From NCBI RefSeq assembly GCF_019930585.1, contig NZ_CP082839.1, positions 1,674,001-1,738,000 on the forward strand: DNA of 64,000 bases. Reading direction: 5' to 3'. Source of the DNA: Sphingomonas nostoxanthinifaciens. Its GTDB lineage: Bacteria; Pseudomonadota; Alphaproteobacteria; Sphingomonadales; Sphingomonadaceae. Made by a program: the position numbers and the translations under genes. The first letter of the stretch is position 1, and each line of letters begins with the position of its first letter. Below are positions 1 through 8,745 of the stretch, piece by piece. Under the pieces are notes generated by a model, which did no database searches, was not told the origin of the DNA, and saw only the letters and a program-made list of their open reading frames with translations.

Positions 1-240
1 GATCGCGGCCGGCTGGCCCTTCGCAGCGCGCACCAGGCTCGGCGCACCGTCGCGCAGCGCGAGCAGGATGTCGGTGTGGCGGGCATGCGCGCGCTCGCTC
101 TCGTCGATGATGCGGATCAGGTCGCGCGGGGCGGGGGTCTCGGCGGCGATGCGGATGGTGGGCAGGCCGACGCCGGCCAGCCAGGCGGCAAGCGCGGGAT
201 TGGCTGCTGCCGCCTTCTCGCTGATGCCAACCTGACCCAT
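1..240 (-). CDS. N-terminal 80 codons of an unrecognised protein, cut by the window edge
   Basis: The minus strand is open from an ATG at 240 to the edge of the window, giving MGQVGISEKAAAANPALAAW and about 60 more residues. A plausible Shine-Dalgarno (TGGAGACG) lies about 8 bases upstream of the ATG. The visible part is rich in Ala and Arg with a mixed helical look (for example DLIRIIDESERAHARH) and has no signal peptide or membrane segment. I do not recognise the family. It is divergent from flagellin, so a motility link is possible but is only inferred from position. Confidence 0.5.
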   Translation of the reverse strand, partial: MGQVGISEKAAAANPALAAWLAGVGLPTIRIAAETPAPRDLIRIIDESERAHARHTDILLALRDGAPSLVRAAKGQPAAI

Positions 241-420
241 CGCCACGTCTCCATTCGCCCTTCGTCGAGGACGTTCTTACCCGGCCATTAACTTAAAAAG
301 TATTAATGGAACGCGCGCGCATCGCCCCCGTATGCGGGGGCTACGCGAGGGCACGCGTAGGCCAGCCCCTTGGCCCGACGGTAAAATTGGTCCGTTTCGG
401 CAGCCGTGATTTTTCCTGGT

Positions 421-447
421 TAAAGCCGGGCTCCCGTCTGCCGTTAT
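421..447 (+). promoter_or_regulatory. Sigma-28 (FliA) promoter of fliC
   Basis: TAAAGCCG (421-428), 11 bases, then GCCGTTAT (440-447). The flagellar sigma-28 consensus is TAAAGTTT-N11-GCCGATAA, so the -35 core TAAA, the exact N11 spacer and most of the -10 agree. It lies about 65 bases upstream of the flagellin start. A fliA gene is present in this window at 13099-13842. Confidence 0.75.
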
Positions 448-511
448 CCCTGACGAGGCGGGAACAGGACGGTGTCCGGGCTGCCTGATTTGAGCGGGAA
501 AGGAACACCTC

Positions 512-2158
512 GTGACTGTCATCAACACCAATATCTCGGCGCTGATCGCCCAGAACGGTTCGAACGCGGCTTCGTCGGACATGCAGACGGCCATGCAGCG
601 CCTGTCGACCGGCAAGCGCATCAACTCGGCGAAGGACGACGCCGCCGGCCTCGCCATCTCCAGCCGCATGACCAGCACGGTCAACGGTCTGGCAGTCGCC
701 ATCCGCAACGCCAACGACGGCGTCAGCCTCGCGCAGACCGCCGAAGGCGCGCTGGGCCAGGTGACCAGCATGCTGCAGCGCATGAAGGAGCTGGCGGTTC
801 AGTCGGCCAACGGCACGCTCAGCGACAGCGACCGTAGCAGCCTGCAGAACGAGACCAGCCAGCTGGTCTCGCAGATCAACGACATCGCCAAGAACACCGA
901 TTTCAACGGCATCAAGCTGCTGGACGGCTCCAACAAGACGCTGACGCTGCAGACCGGCGTCACCGCGGGCGACACCGTCTCGATCAGCACGCAGTCGGTG
1001 AAGACCAGCGCACTCGGCCTGACCGGCGCCAATGGCGTCTCGACCGGCCGCGTCACCGCCGGCACCTATGCCGCAAGCGACCTGACCATCAACGGCGTCA
1101 ACGCACTCGCCGCCTCGACGGTCGTCGCCAGCGCCAAGGATCTGGCTGCTGCCCTCAACGCGAACAGCTCCGCCACCGGGATCACCGCGACCGCCGTCAA
1201 CACGGTCACGACCAAGGCGATCACCGGCGCCGTCGCCGCTTCGGCCCTGACGATCAACGGCAAGGGCGTCGCCGCCGCGGCCTCCGCGACCGACCTCGTC
1301 AACAACATCAACAACAACAGCAGCACCTATGGTGGTGTGACCGCGACGCTGAACAGCGACAACACGATCACCCTCGCCAACCAGGATGGCGCGAACATCG
1401 ATCTGACCGGCTCGGACTCCACCAACGTCGTCACCTCGGCGTCGTCGGTCTCCGGCTACGTCACGATGACCAGCAACACCGATGGCTATACCACGGTCGG
1501 CGGTACGACCAGCGGCCTGAGCAACGCCAAGCTGAACGCGTCCAACGGCGTGTCCTTCACCGGCGCGGCGGTCACCGGTTCGGCAACGGCCGTGACGCTG
1601 AGCAACATCACCATCAATGGTGTCGATGTCTCGGGCGCCACGGGCGTGCCGGCCTCGGCCTCGGCCGCCGATACGGCAGCCGCGATCGCGTTGAAGCTCA
1701 ACAGCTACTCGGCGCAGACCGGCGTGCAGGCGACGGCTGATGCCACCGGCAAGATCTCGCTGTCGTCGACGAACGGCGGCGCGGTGCGGGTCGACGGCAC
1801 CGGTGCTTCGGGCATCGGCTTCAACGATCAGGGTGGTTCGGACAAGATCCAGCAGACGCTCGACATCTCGACCCAGAACGCCGCGAGCAACTCGCTGTCG
1901 ATCATCGACAAGGCGCTCGACAAGGTGTCGTCGCAGCGCGGCACGCTGGGTGCGGTCGAGAACCGCCTGCAGGTGACCGTCAACAACCTGACGACCACCT
2001 CCAACAACCTGACCGACGCGAAGTCGCGGATCGAGGACGCCGATTTCTCGGCCGAGACGACCAACCTCGCCAAGGCGCAGATCCTGAGCCAGGCGGCGAA
2101 CGCCATGCTGGCGCAGGCCAACCAGAGCAAGCAGTCCGTCCTGAGCCTGCTCAAGTAA
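512..2158 (+). CDS. fliC: Flagellin (flagellar filament subunit)
   Basis: 548 residues, the self-assembling subunit exported through the flagellar type III apparatus to build the filament. The N-terminal D0/D1 region (residues 1-150) carries the hallmark INTNISALIAQ, RLSTGKRINSAKDDAAGLAI and NTDFNGIKLLDG segments. The C-terminal D1/D0 region (about 455-548) has the IEDADFSAETTNLAKAQIL and QAANAMLAQANQSKQSVLSLL segments. The middle (about 170-450) is a Thr/Ser/Ala/Asn-rich hypervariable surface domain, making the protein longer than a minimal 280-residue alphaproteobacterial flagellin. The start is GTG at 512, 7 bases after AAAGGA; the conserved N-terminus begins there. A sigma-28 promoter precedes it and a strong terminator follows, so it is probably monocistronic. 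Confidence 0.97.
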   Translation: MTVINTNISALIAQNGSNAASSDMQTAMQRLSTGKRINSAKDDAAGLAISSRMTSTVNGLAVAIRNANDGVSLAQTAEGALGQVTSMLQRMKELAVQSANGTLSDSDRSSLQNETSQLVSQINDIAKNTDFNGIKLLDGSNKTLTLQTGVTAGDTVSISTQSVKTSALGLTGANGVSTGRVTAGTYAASDLTINGVNALAASTVVASAKDLAAALNANSSATGITATAVNTVTTKAITGAVAASALTINGKGVAAAASATDLVNNINNNSSTYGGVTATLNSDNTITLANQDGANIDLTGSDSTNVVTSASSVSGYVTMTSNTDGYTTVGGTTSGLSNAKLNASNGVSFTGAAVTGSATAVTLSNITINGVDVSGATGVPASASAADTAAAIALKLNSYSAQTGVQATADATGKISLSSTNGGAVRVDGTGASGIGFNDQGGSDKIQQTLDISTQNAASNSLSIIDKALDKVSSQRGTLGAVENRLQVTVNNLTTTSNNLTDAKSRIEDADFSAETTNLAKAQILSQAANAMLAQANQSKQSVLSLLK

Positions 2159-2188
2159 GAGCATCCCGCTCAAACTTCGGGCGATCTA

Positions 2189-2232
2189 GGCCCCCGGCGC
2201 TCTTCCCCTTCGCGCCGGGGGCCTTTCTTTTC
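2189..2232 (+). terminator. Rho-independent terminator of fliC
   Basis: A perfect 12-bp stem, GGCCCCCGGCGC (2189-2200) with GCGCCGGGGGCC (2212-2223), has an 11-base loop and is followed by a T-rich tract (TTTCTTTT). It begins 30 bases after the flagellin stop codon. Confidence 0.9.
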
Positions 2233-2402
2233 AGGCGTATCGGTCGATGCCTTGAGGCGGCGCTCAGGCGCCCGCCGCGTCCATCCGGCCACGGTGGCTG
2301 CTTATCTACCGTATAGTCATGGCAAATATCGGATCCGGCGTTCAAAAGCGCGGCCATCTTCGGTAAGCGACCCCTGCGGCGCGTGCCGCCCGGACACCGA
2401 CA

Positions 2403-3374
2403 ATGACCAACGCCGTGCACAGCCATCACCACGATCATCACGATCATGACCACCACCATCATCATGGCCACGGTCACGATCATGGATCAGGCCATCATGA
2501 TCACACGTCCGGCGCGACCGCGCGCTCGCTGTTGATCGCGCTTGGCCTGAGCGGCAGCGTGCTGGCGGTCGAGTTGGTCGGAGCCTTCGCCTTCAACAGC
2601 CTCGCCCTGCTCTCCGACGCGGCGCACATGATGACCGACGTCGCCGCGCTGGCGATCGCGCTTCTCGCGGTCCGGATCGGCGAGAAGGCGCCCGACGACA
2701 AGCGCAGCTTCGGCTACAAGCGGCTCGAGATCCTCGCCGCGGCGTTCAACGCCCTGCTGCTGTTCGCCGCCGCCGCTTACGTGCTCGTCGAGGCGATCGG
2801 CCGCTTTCGTGAGCCCGAGCCCGTCGCCGCAACCGGGATGATGATCGTGGCCGGCATCGCGCTGGTCGCCAATCTTATTTCGATGCGCGTCCTGATGGCT
2901 GGCCGCGGCGAGAGCATGGCGGTGAGGGGCGCCTATCTGGAGGTGTGGGCCGATGCGGTCGGGGCACTTGGCGTCATTATCGCGGCGCTGGCGATCCGGC
3001 TGACGGGCGCGACCTGGATCGATCCGATCGTCGCGATCGGGCTCTCGCTCTGGATTCTGCCGCGCACATGGTCGCTGTTGCGCGATACGGTCAACATCCT
3101 GCTCGAAGGCACGCCGCGCGGCATCGATCTCGCCGATATCCGCCGGGCGATCGGCGATGAGCCGGGCGTTCGCGACGTGCACGATCTGCATGTCTGGTCG
3201 ATGTCGACCAGCGACATTAACGGTTCGGTTCATATCGCGGTCGAGGACGACGCCGATGGCGAGGATGTCCGGCTCGCCGTCGCCGACCTGCTGGAACGGC
3301 GTTTCGCGATCGGGCACGCGACCATCCAGGTCGAGCGTCAGCCCTGCGCGGCGGATGCGCGGCCGCATCGTTAG
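2403..3374 (+). CDS. Cation diffusion facilitator metal exporter (ZitB/CzcD type)
   Basis: 323 residues. The first 38 residues are an extreme His/Asp-rich tail typical of Zn/Co/Cd exporters, probably a cytoplasmic metal buffer. About six membrane segments follow. TM2 carries LLSDAAHMMTDVAAL, giving the HxxxD half of the transport site. TM5 carries EVWADAVGALG, where the usual first His of HxxxD is Glu (ExxxD), a variant I recall in many CzcD-like proteins. The C-terminal cytoplasmic domain contains VRDVHDLHVWSMSTSD, the dimerisation and metal-sensing fold. It should export divalent metal against protons. It is flanked by motility genes and has no obvious partner. Metal specificity cannot be told from sequence. 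Confidence 0.9.
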   Translation: MTNAVHSHHHDHHDHDHHHHHGHGHDHGSGHHDHTSGATARSLLIALGLSGSVLAVELVGAFAFNSLALLSDAAHMMTDVAALAIALLAVRIGEKAPDDKRSFGYKRLEILAAAFNALLLFAAAAYVLVEAIGRFREPEPVAATGMMIVAGIALVANLISMRVLMAGRGESMAVRGAYLEVWADAVGALGVIIAALAIRLTGATWIDPIVAIGLSLWILPRTWSLLRDTVNILLEGTPRGIDLADIRRAIGDEPGVRDVHDLHVWSMSTSDINGSVHIAVEDDADGEDVRLAVADLLERRFAIGHATIQVERQPCAADARPHR

Positions 3375-3553
3375 ACGCGACGCGGCCGGTTGGACCCGGC
3401 ATAAAACTATGTAAAATCTGCAGTTCGCTCAGTCTTTTTTAGTATCCGGTTGGCATAGACGTCCCTTGTATGACCTCGTTGAGGTCGTCGGGCGACAGGG
3501 TGGGCTCGTCCATTGGACTGAGCGCGCTCTTACCGATCGTTCGGGGGGACTTC

Positions 3554-5398
3554 ATGAAGAATATGCGGATCGCGACGAAGCTGCTTGTCTGCTTCGGCGG
3601 AGTGGCAATCGTTCTGGCGGCGCTTGCCGGCATGTTGATGTTCGATATGTCGCGGATGAACACCTTAAGCGACACGGTGATTTCCAATCGTTTGCCCAAG
3701 GTCGTCCTGGCGGACGAACTGGGCATCGCGGTGGCGAATTACGGCACGTTCCAACGCGCCCACATCCTTTCGCCGGAGCCGGCCCGACGGGCGATGCTGG
3801 AAGAACGCCTGCAGCAGCTGGGCGCGGTCATCCACGATCACCTCAAAACGCTCGACGCGATCATCGCCGTGCCGGCCGCGCGCGCGCACCTGTCCGCCGG
3901 CCAGGCGGCGTGGCGCGATTATGAAGCGAAAGCCATTCAGGTTCGGCAGCTGTCCCGCGACGCCAAGAACGATGAAGCGCTGGCGGAACTACGTAGCGCG
4001 GACGCGCGCTTCGATGATCTGCAGACCGAGATGGCGAAGCTGTCCGAGTTCGAGGTCGGCCTGGCGAAGGGCGCCGGCACCGATGCCAACGAAGTCTATA
4101 AGAACACGCTCAAGGTGGCGATGGCGGCGCTGGCGGTGGCGTTCGGCCTGATCGCCGGCATCCTCGTCCTGCTGATCCGCGCCATCGCCAAGCCGCTGGT
4201 CGGCATGACCAAGGCGATGGGTGAGCTGGCCGCGGGCAATATGAGCGCCGAGGTTCCGGTCGATCCGCGCGCCGACGAGGTCGGCGATCTCGCCAAGGCG
4301 ATGGCGATGTTCCGCGATCAGCTGGCCGAAGCCGAGCGCTCGAAGCAGCGCCAGACCGACATGCTGGTGTCGAGCGTCGGCACCGGGCTCGGCCAACTTG
4401 CCGACGGCAATCTGACGACCCGCATCGACGCCGATCTGACCGGACCGTTCGCGAAGCTGAAGGAGAATTTCAACCACGCGGTCGGCACGCTGCAGGCGAC
4501 GATGCGCTCCATCGCCGAGGGCGCGGGCGGCATCAACACCGGTGCCGGCGAGATCCGGCAGGCGTCGGACGACCTGTCGCATCGTACCGAACAGCAGGCT
4601 GCCAGTCTTGAGGAGACCGCTGCGGCGATCGACCAGCTCACTGCCGCCGTGCGCCAGACCGCGGAAGGCGCGGACCGCGCCAACGCGCTGGTCGGCGAAG
4701 CGCGCGCCGATGCCGAACAAGGCGGTCAGGTGGTGCGTCGCGCGATCGAGGCGATGAGCGGGATCGAGCGCGGATCGAACGAGATTTCCGAGATCATCAG
4801 CGTCATCGACGGTATCGCCTTCCAGACCAACCTGCTCGCGCTGAATGCAGGCGTCGAGGCGGCGCGCGCGGGCGATGCGGGACGGGGCTTCGCCGTGGTC
4901 GCCTCGGAGGTACGTGCGCTGGCACAGCGCTCCGCCGACGCGGCGAAGGACGTGAAGGCCCGCGTCCTGTCGAGTAGCGACCAGGTGAACACCGGCGTCC
5001 AGCTCGTCAGCGAGACGGGCCGATCGCTCGAGCGCATTATCGTGCGCGTGGGCGACATCAGTCAGCTGGTGTCGGAAATCGCCGGGGCCGCGCAACAGCA
5101 GTCGACCGGGCTGCACGAGGTCAACACCGCGGTGGGCGAGATGGACAGCGTCACCCAGCAGAATGCAGCGATGGTCGAGCAGGCCACCGCCGCGGCGCGC
5201 AGCCTTGCGGGCGAGGCGGCCGAGTTCACCCGCCAGGTGGCGCGCTTCAATCTCGGCGACGGGGCCTCTGCCGCAGTCGCGCGCTCGCCGGTCCACGCAC
5301 TGCAACAGCGGGCCGATCAGGCAATCCGTCGGCCGGCCAAGCCCGCGCGTGGCAATGCAGCGGTTGCGATTGCGGACGACGACTGGTCGAATTTTTAA
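3554..5398 (+). CDS. Methyl-accepting chemotaxis protein with C-terminal CheR/CheB tether
   Basis: 614 residues, the transmembrane receptor that controls CheA. TM1 spans about residues 9-29, a helical periplasmic domain of about 150 residues follows, and TM2 is at about 186-208. Next come a HAMP domain, a second HAMP-like segment (LGQLADGNLTTRID) and the cytoplasmic signalling hairpin with IDGIAFQTNLLALNAGVEAA and RAGDAGRGFAVVASEVRAL. The last five residues, DWSNF, fit the xWxxF pentapeptide that docks CheR and CheB in enteric receptors. I chose ATG 3554 because it follows a GGGGGGAC ribosome site and gives a proper short N-tail before TM1; the frame is open to 3470. It is the first gene of the che operon. 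The ligand is unknown. Confidence 0.93.
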   Translation: MKNMRIATKLLVCFGGVAIVLAALAGMLMFDMSRMNTLSDTVISNRLPKVVLADELGIAVANYGTFQRAHILSPEPARRAMLEERLQQLGAVIHDHLKTLDAIIAVPAARAHLSAGQAAWRDYEAKAIQVRQLSRDAKNDEALAELRSADARFDDLQTEMAKLSEFEVGLAKGAGTDANEVYKNTLKVAMAALAVAFGLIAGILVLLIRAIAKPLVGMTKAMGELAAGNMSAEVPVDPRADEVGDLAKAMAMFRDQLAEAERSKQRQTDMLVSSVGTGLGQLADGNLTTRIDADLTGPFAKLKENFNHAVGTLQATMRSIAEGAGGINTGAGEIRQASDDLSHRTEQQAASLEETAAAIDQLTAAVRQTAEGADRANALVGEARADAEQGGQVVRRAIEAMSGIERGSNEISEIISVIDGIAFQTNLLALNAGVEAARAGDAGRGFAVVASEVRALAQRSADAAKDVKARVLSSSDQVNTGVQLVSETGRSLERIIVRVGDISQLVSEIAGAAQQQSTGLHEVNTAVGEMDSVTQQNAAMVEQATAAARSLAGEAAEFTRQVARFNLGDGASAAVARSPVHALQQRADQAIRRPAKPARGNAAVAIADDDWSNF

Positions 5399-5424
5399 CC
5401 AATAATGACGGAGAGAAGGTCGCG

Positions 5425-5694
5425 ATGACTCCGCACCCGCTACCCGCGCGCCTGGATACGGCAGCTGCCCCCGCACTGGCTACAGTCTTGTCCGCGCGCA
5501 TTGCTGCCGGCGAGCCGATCGCGCTCGATGGCAGCGCGGTCGAAATGCTCGGCCAAGCCTGCCTGCAGGTGCTGGCGAGCGCCTGCCGCACGGCCGAGGC
5601 GCGCGGGCTGACGTTTGTCGTGCGCGGCCCAAGCCACGCGCTCTCCGAAATGTGCACGCTCGTGGGCTTCGATCGCCTGCTGGCGGCCGCCTGA
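5425..5694 (+). CDS. STAS-domain protein of the chemotaxis operon
   Basis: 89 residues, a lone STAS domain (anti-sigma antagonist fold). Recognisable features are the first strand and helix (LPARLDTAAAPALATVLSAR), the core ALDGSAVEMLGQACLQVLAS with the SAVEML loop where phosphorylatable Ser is found in SpoIIAA-like proteins, and the final helix MCTLVGFDRLLAA. Small STAS proteins occur just before cheA in several alphaproteobacterial che operons; their role is poorly defined and may be to tune CheA or receptor arrays. It lies 26 bases after mcp and 16 bases before cheA, so the three are surely co-transcribed. Confidence 0.8.
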   Translation: MTPHPLPARLDTAAAPALATVLSARIAAGEPIALDGSAVEMLGQACLQVLASACRTAEARGLTFVVRGPSHALSEMCTLVGFDRLLAAA

Positions 5695-5710
5695 TCAAGG
5701 GAACGAGCGA

Positions 5711-7888
5711 ATGGACCTCGACGAGATCCAGCAGATCTTCTTTCAGGAATGCGAAGAGGCATTGCTGGCGATCGAGAGCAGCTTCGGGCTCTGCCGCAGC
5801 GGCGACTATGATCGGGAAACGATCAACACGATCTTCCGCGGCGTGCACTCGATCAAGGGCGGGGCAGGCGCCTTCGGCCACGACGCGCTGCAGGGCTTCA
5901 CCCATCATTACGAGACGCTGCTCGACAAGCTGCGCAATGACGAGGTGGCGCTGACGCCGGCCTTGCTCGACACGCTGCTGGCGGCGTTCGACGTCTTGAC
6001 CGATCATATCGCGGCGGCGCGCGGCGATGGTGCGGTTCCGGCCGATGCCCATGTTCTCGTCATGCTGGCGAAGGCGGGGGAGGGCGGCGCTGCCGTCGAG
6101 GCACCCGCGGCCGAGGCTTCGGCGGCAACGGTCGAGCCGACCGCTCCGGCGGAGGCGCCGGACGATTTTGACGACATCTTCGGCATGCTCGATGGCGGCG
6201 ATGCCGCACCCACGCGCTGCTGGTGGGTGAAGTATCGTCCCGGCGCCGGCGCGTTCGACCATGGCGGCGAGCCGTTGCTGCTGCTGCGCGAGCTTCAGCG
6301 CCTGGGCGGCACCGTCGCGGAGGGTGACCTCGACGCGCTGCCCTTGCTCGACGCGCTCGACCCCACCCAGCCGTGCCTCGCCTGGACGATCACGCTGCCC
6401 GAGACGGTCGCCGAGGACGAGATTCGCGGCATCTTCGACTTCATCGGCGGCAGTTGCGCCGTCGACCTGATCGTTGCCCAGGCGCCCGCTGCCGCGATCG
6501 AGCCGATTTCGACTGCGGAGGCGGACTGGGCCCCCGTCATCGATACCCAGCCGCCAGAGGCGCCTTCATCGGTGGCGGCAGTGGCGGCTCCAGAGCCGCC
6601 AGCTCTCGCTGTCGTGCCGGCGGCAGCGGCGGTCGTCGCTGCGCCCGAACCGATCGAGGCATCGGCTCCGGCCGGCGATGGTCCCGCGCGCGGTGCCGCA
6701 GCGGCCGCCAACCAGACGATCCGCGTCGATCTCGACAAGCTCGACCGGCTGGTCAATCTGGTGGGCGAGCTCGTCATCACGCAGGCGATGCTGGCGCAGC
6801 GCCTGTCGGTCCACGGCATGTCCAACGTGACCGAGCTCACCGATCTCGATCATCTGACGCGCGAGCTGCAGGACAGCGCGATGTCGATCCGCGCGCAGCC
6901 GGTGAAGACCGTGTTCAGCCGCGTGCCGCGCATCATCCGCGAGCTGGAAGCGCATACCGGCAAGCGCGTCCGCCTCGAGATGGAAGGCGAGATGACCGAG
7001 ATCGACAAGACGGTCGTCGAGCGCATCGGCGAGCCGCTGACCCACCTGATCCGCAATGCGGTCGATCATGGCATCGAGACGCCAGCGGAGCGCGAGGCGG
7101 TGGGCAAGCCCGCCGAGGGCGTGGTGTGTCTGTCGGCCGAGCATCGCTCGGGCCGGATCGTCATCTCGATCACCGACGACGGGCGCGGCATCAATCGCGA
7201 GCGCGTGCGCTCCAAGGCGATCGAGCGCGGCATCATCCCCGCCGACGCGGTGCTGACGACCGAGGAGATCGACAATCTGATCTTCGCTCCCGGCTTCTCG
7301 ACCGCCGAGCAGGTGTCCAACATTTCCGGCCGCGGCGTCGGCATGGACGTCGTGCGCAAGAATGTGCAGGCGCTCGGTGGCCGCATCGGCATCGTCTCGA
7401 CACCCGGCCAGGGCTCCACCTTCAGCCTCAGCCTGCCGCTGACGCTCGCGGTGCTCGACGGCATGATCGTGCGCGTGGGTGACGAAACCTTCGTCGTTCC
7501 GCTTGCGCACATCGTCGAAAGCCTGCGTCCGGCTGAGACGGAGGTCCGCCAGATCGGTACGGCCTCGCTCATCAACGTGCGCGGAAGCTACGTGCCGATC
7601 CAGAATGTGGGTCGCCAGCTCGGCGTCAACGGCTCCGGCCACAAGCCGAGCGAGGCGGTGCTGATCGTGGTCGAATCCGATGCAGGCCAGGCCGTCCTGA
7701 TGGTCGACGCGATCCAGGACCAGCGCCAGGTCGTCGTGAAGAGCCTTGAGGCCAATTATTGCGCGGTGCCCGGCCTTGCCGGCGCGACCATCCTCGGCGA
7801 CGGGCGCGTGGCGCTGATCCTCGACGTCGATACCTTGGTATCGCGTTGGCGGCAGGAGGGGCGCGCACCCGAGGCGCTCGCGGCATGA
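5711..7888 (+). CDS. cheA: Chemotaxis histidine kinase CheA
   Basis: 725 residues. The P1 HPt domain (1-110) has His46 in GVHSIKGGAGAFG as the phosphorylation site. A variable Pro/Ala linker carries a ferredoxin-like P2-type segment (residues 170-260, CWWVKYRPGAGAF...PLLLLREL). P3 dimerisation starts near 335 (IRVDLDKLDRLVNLVGELVI). P4 is a GHKL ATPase with N-box HLIRNAVDHG, G1 DDGRGIN and G2 GRGVGMDVV, and a CheW-like P5 occupies about 585-715. All catalytic elements are present. It takes input from the receptor through CheW and phosphorylates CheY and CheB. ATG 5711 follows GGGAACGAG; the open frame extends upstream into the STAS gene. Its stop overlaps the cheR start (ATGA). Confidence 0.96.
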   Translation: MDLDEIQQIFFQECEEALLAIESSFGLCRSGDYDRETINTIFRGVHSIKGGAGAFGHDALQGFTHHYETLLDKLRNDEVALTPALLDTLLAAFDVLTDHIAAARGDGAVPADAHVLVMLAKAGEGGAAVEAPAAEASAATVEPTAPAEAPDDFDDIFGMLDGGDAAPTRCWWVKYRPGAGAFDHGGEPLLLLRELQRLGGTVAEGDLDALPLLDALDPTQPCLAWTITLPETVAEDEIRGIFDFIGGSCAVDLIVAQAPAAAIEPISTAEADWAPVIDTQPPEAPSSVAAVAAPEPPALAVVPAAAAVVAAPEPIEASAPAGDGPARGAAAAANQTIRVDLDKLDRLVNLVGELVITQAMLAQRLSVHGMSNVTELTDLDHLTRELQDSAMSIRAQPVKTVFSRVPRIIRELEAHTGKRVRLEMEGEMTEIDKTVVERIGEPLTHLIRNAVDHGIETPAEREAVGKPAEGVVCLSAEHRSGRIVISITDDGRGINRERVRSKAIERGIIPADAVLTTEEIDNLIFAPGFSTAEQVSNISGRGVGMDVVRKNVQALGGRIGIVSTPGQGSTFSLSLPLTLAVLDGMIVRVGDETFVVPLAHIVESLRPAETEVRQIGTASLINVRGSYVPIQNVGRQLGVNGSGHKPSEAVLIVVESDAGQAVLMVDAIQDQRQVVVKSLEANYCAVPGLAGATILGDGRVALILDVDTLVSRWRQEGRAPEALAA

Positions 7889-8745
7889 GTGCGCTTGCAG
7901 TCGAACGCGCTCCCGGGCGCGAGTTCGCCTTTTCGCCCGACGATTTTCGCTGGATCAGCGAATTCATCTATCGCGAGGCCGGCATCGTCCTGGGCGAGGG
8001 CAAGGCCCAGCTCGTCTATTCGCGTTGGGCCAAGCGGCTGCGAGCTAGCGGCTGCGCCAGTTTCGCTGCCTATCGCAAACTGATCGAGACCGACAGTGAG
8101 GAACGGGCGGCGGCGGTCTATGGCCTGACCACCAACCACACCAAATTCTTCCGCGAAGATCATCATTTCGATCATTTCGTGCGCGAGACGTGGCCGCCGC
8201 TGGCGGCGCGGCTGAACGACGGTGGCAAGGTCCGTTTGTGGTCTGCAGCCTGTTCCAGTGGCGAGGAGCCCTATACGCTGGCGATGGTCGCCATGGGCGC
8301 GCGGCGCGACGTCGCCGCCAGCCTGCTGCGCCGCGACCTGCGCATCCTCGCGACCGATCTGTCGCTGGACGTGCTGAAGATCGCGCGCGAGGGCCGTTAT
8401 CCGGTCGACACGCTCGCCAGCGTACCGGGCGACTTGCGCTCGACCTGGGTGCAGCGCCGCGGCGATACGGGCGAGATCGATCCGGACCTGCGCGCCTTGA
8501 TCGCCTTCCGCCAGCTCAACCTGCTCGGCGACTGGCCGATCCGCGGCCGGTTCGACGCGATCTTCTGTCGCAACGTGATGATCTATTTCGACGATCCCAC
8601 GAAGGCGCGGCTGCAGGAGCGGCTGGCGGCGGCGCTTGCCCCCGGCGGCTTCCTCTACATCGGTCATTCGGAGCGGCTGCTGGGCGCTGCGGAGAAGATG
8701 CTGACACCCGTCGGCCACACTATGTACCGGAAGGTGGCGCCATGA
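7885..8745 (+). CDS. cheR: Chemotaxis protein methyltransferase CheR
   Basis: 286 residues, an SAM-dependent glutamate O-methyltransferase that modifies the receptor for adaptation. The N-terminal helical domain (about 15-85) has ISEFIYREAGIVLGEGK. The SAM-binding domain has RLWSAACSSGEEPYTLAM (motif I), ILATDLSLDVL (ribose-binding acidic residue), and FDAIFCRNVMIYF with the conserved RNVxIYF motif. Its length is normal for the family. The ATG overlaps the cheA stop and its own stop overlaps cheB, so the three are translationally coupled. A receptor with a CheR-docking tail is encoded in the same operon. Confidence 0.96.
   Translation: MSALAVERAPGREFAFSPDDFRWISEFIYREAGIVLGEGKAQLVYSRWAKRLRASGCASFAAYRKLIETDSEERAAAVYGLTTNHTKFFREDHHFDHFVRETWPPLAARLNDGGKVRLWSAACSSGEEPYTLAMVAMGARRDVAASLLRRDLRILATDLSLDVLKIAREGRYPVDTLASVPGDLRSTWVQRRGDTGEIDPDLRALIAFRQLNLLGDWPIRGRFDAIFCRNVMIYFDDPTKARLQERLAAALAPGGFLYIGHSERLLGAAEKMLTPVGHTMYRKVAP

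Noticed and set aside
382..410. A second sigma-28-like element, TAAAATTG with GCCGTGAT, upstream of fliC.
   Set aside because: The spacer is 13 instead of 11 bases and the -10 half is poor; the element at 421-447 fits far better.
3449..3470. A sigma-54-like TTGGCATAGACGTCCCTTG before the chemoreceptor gene.
   Set aside because: The invariant GG-N10-GC spacing is not met (CC instead of GC at the -12 position).
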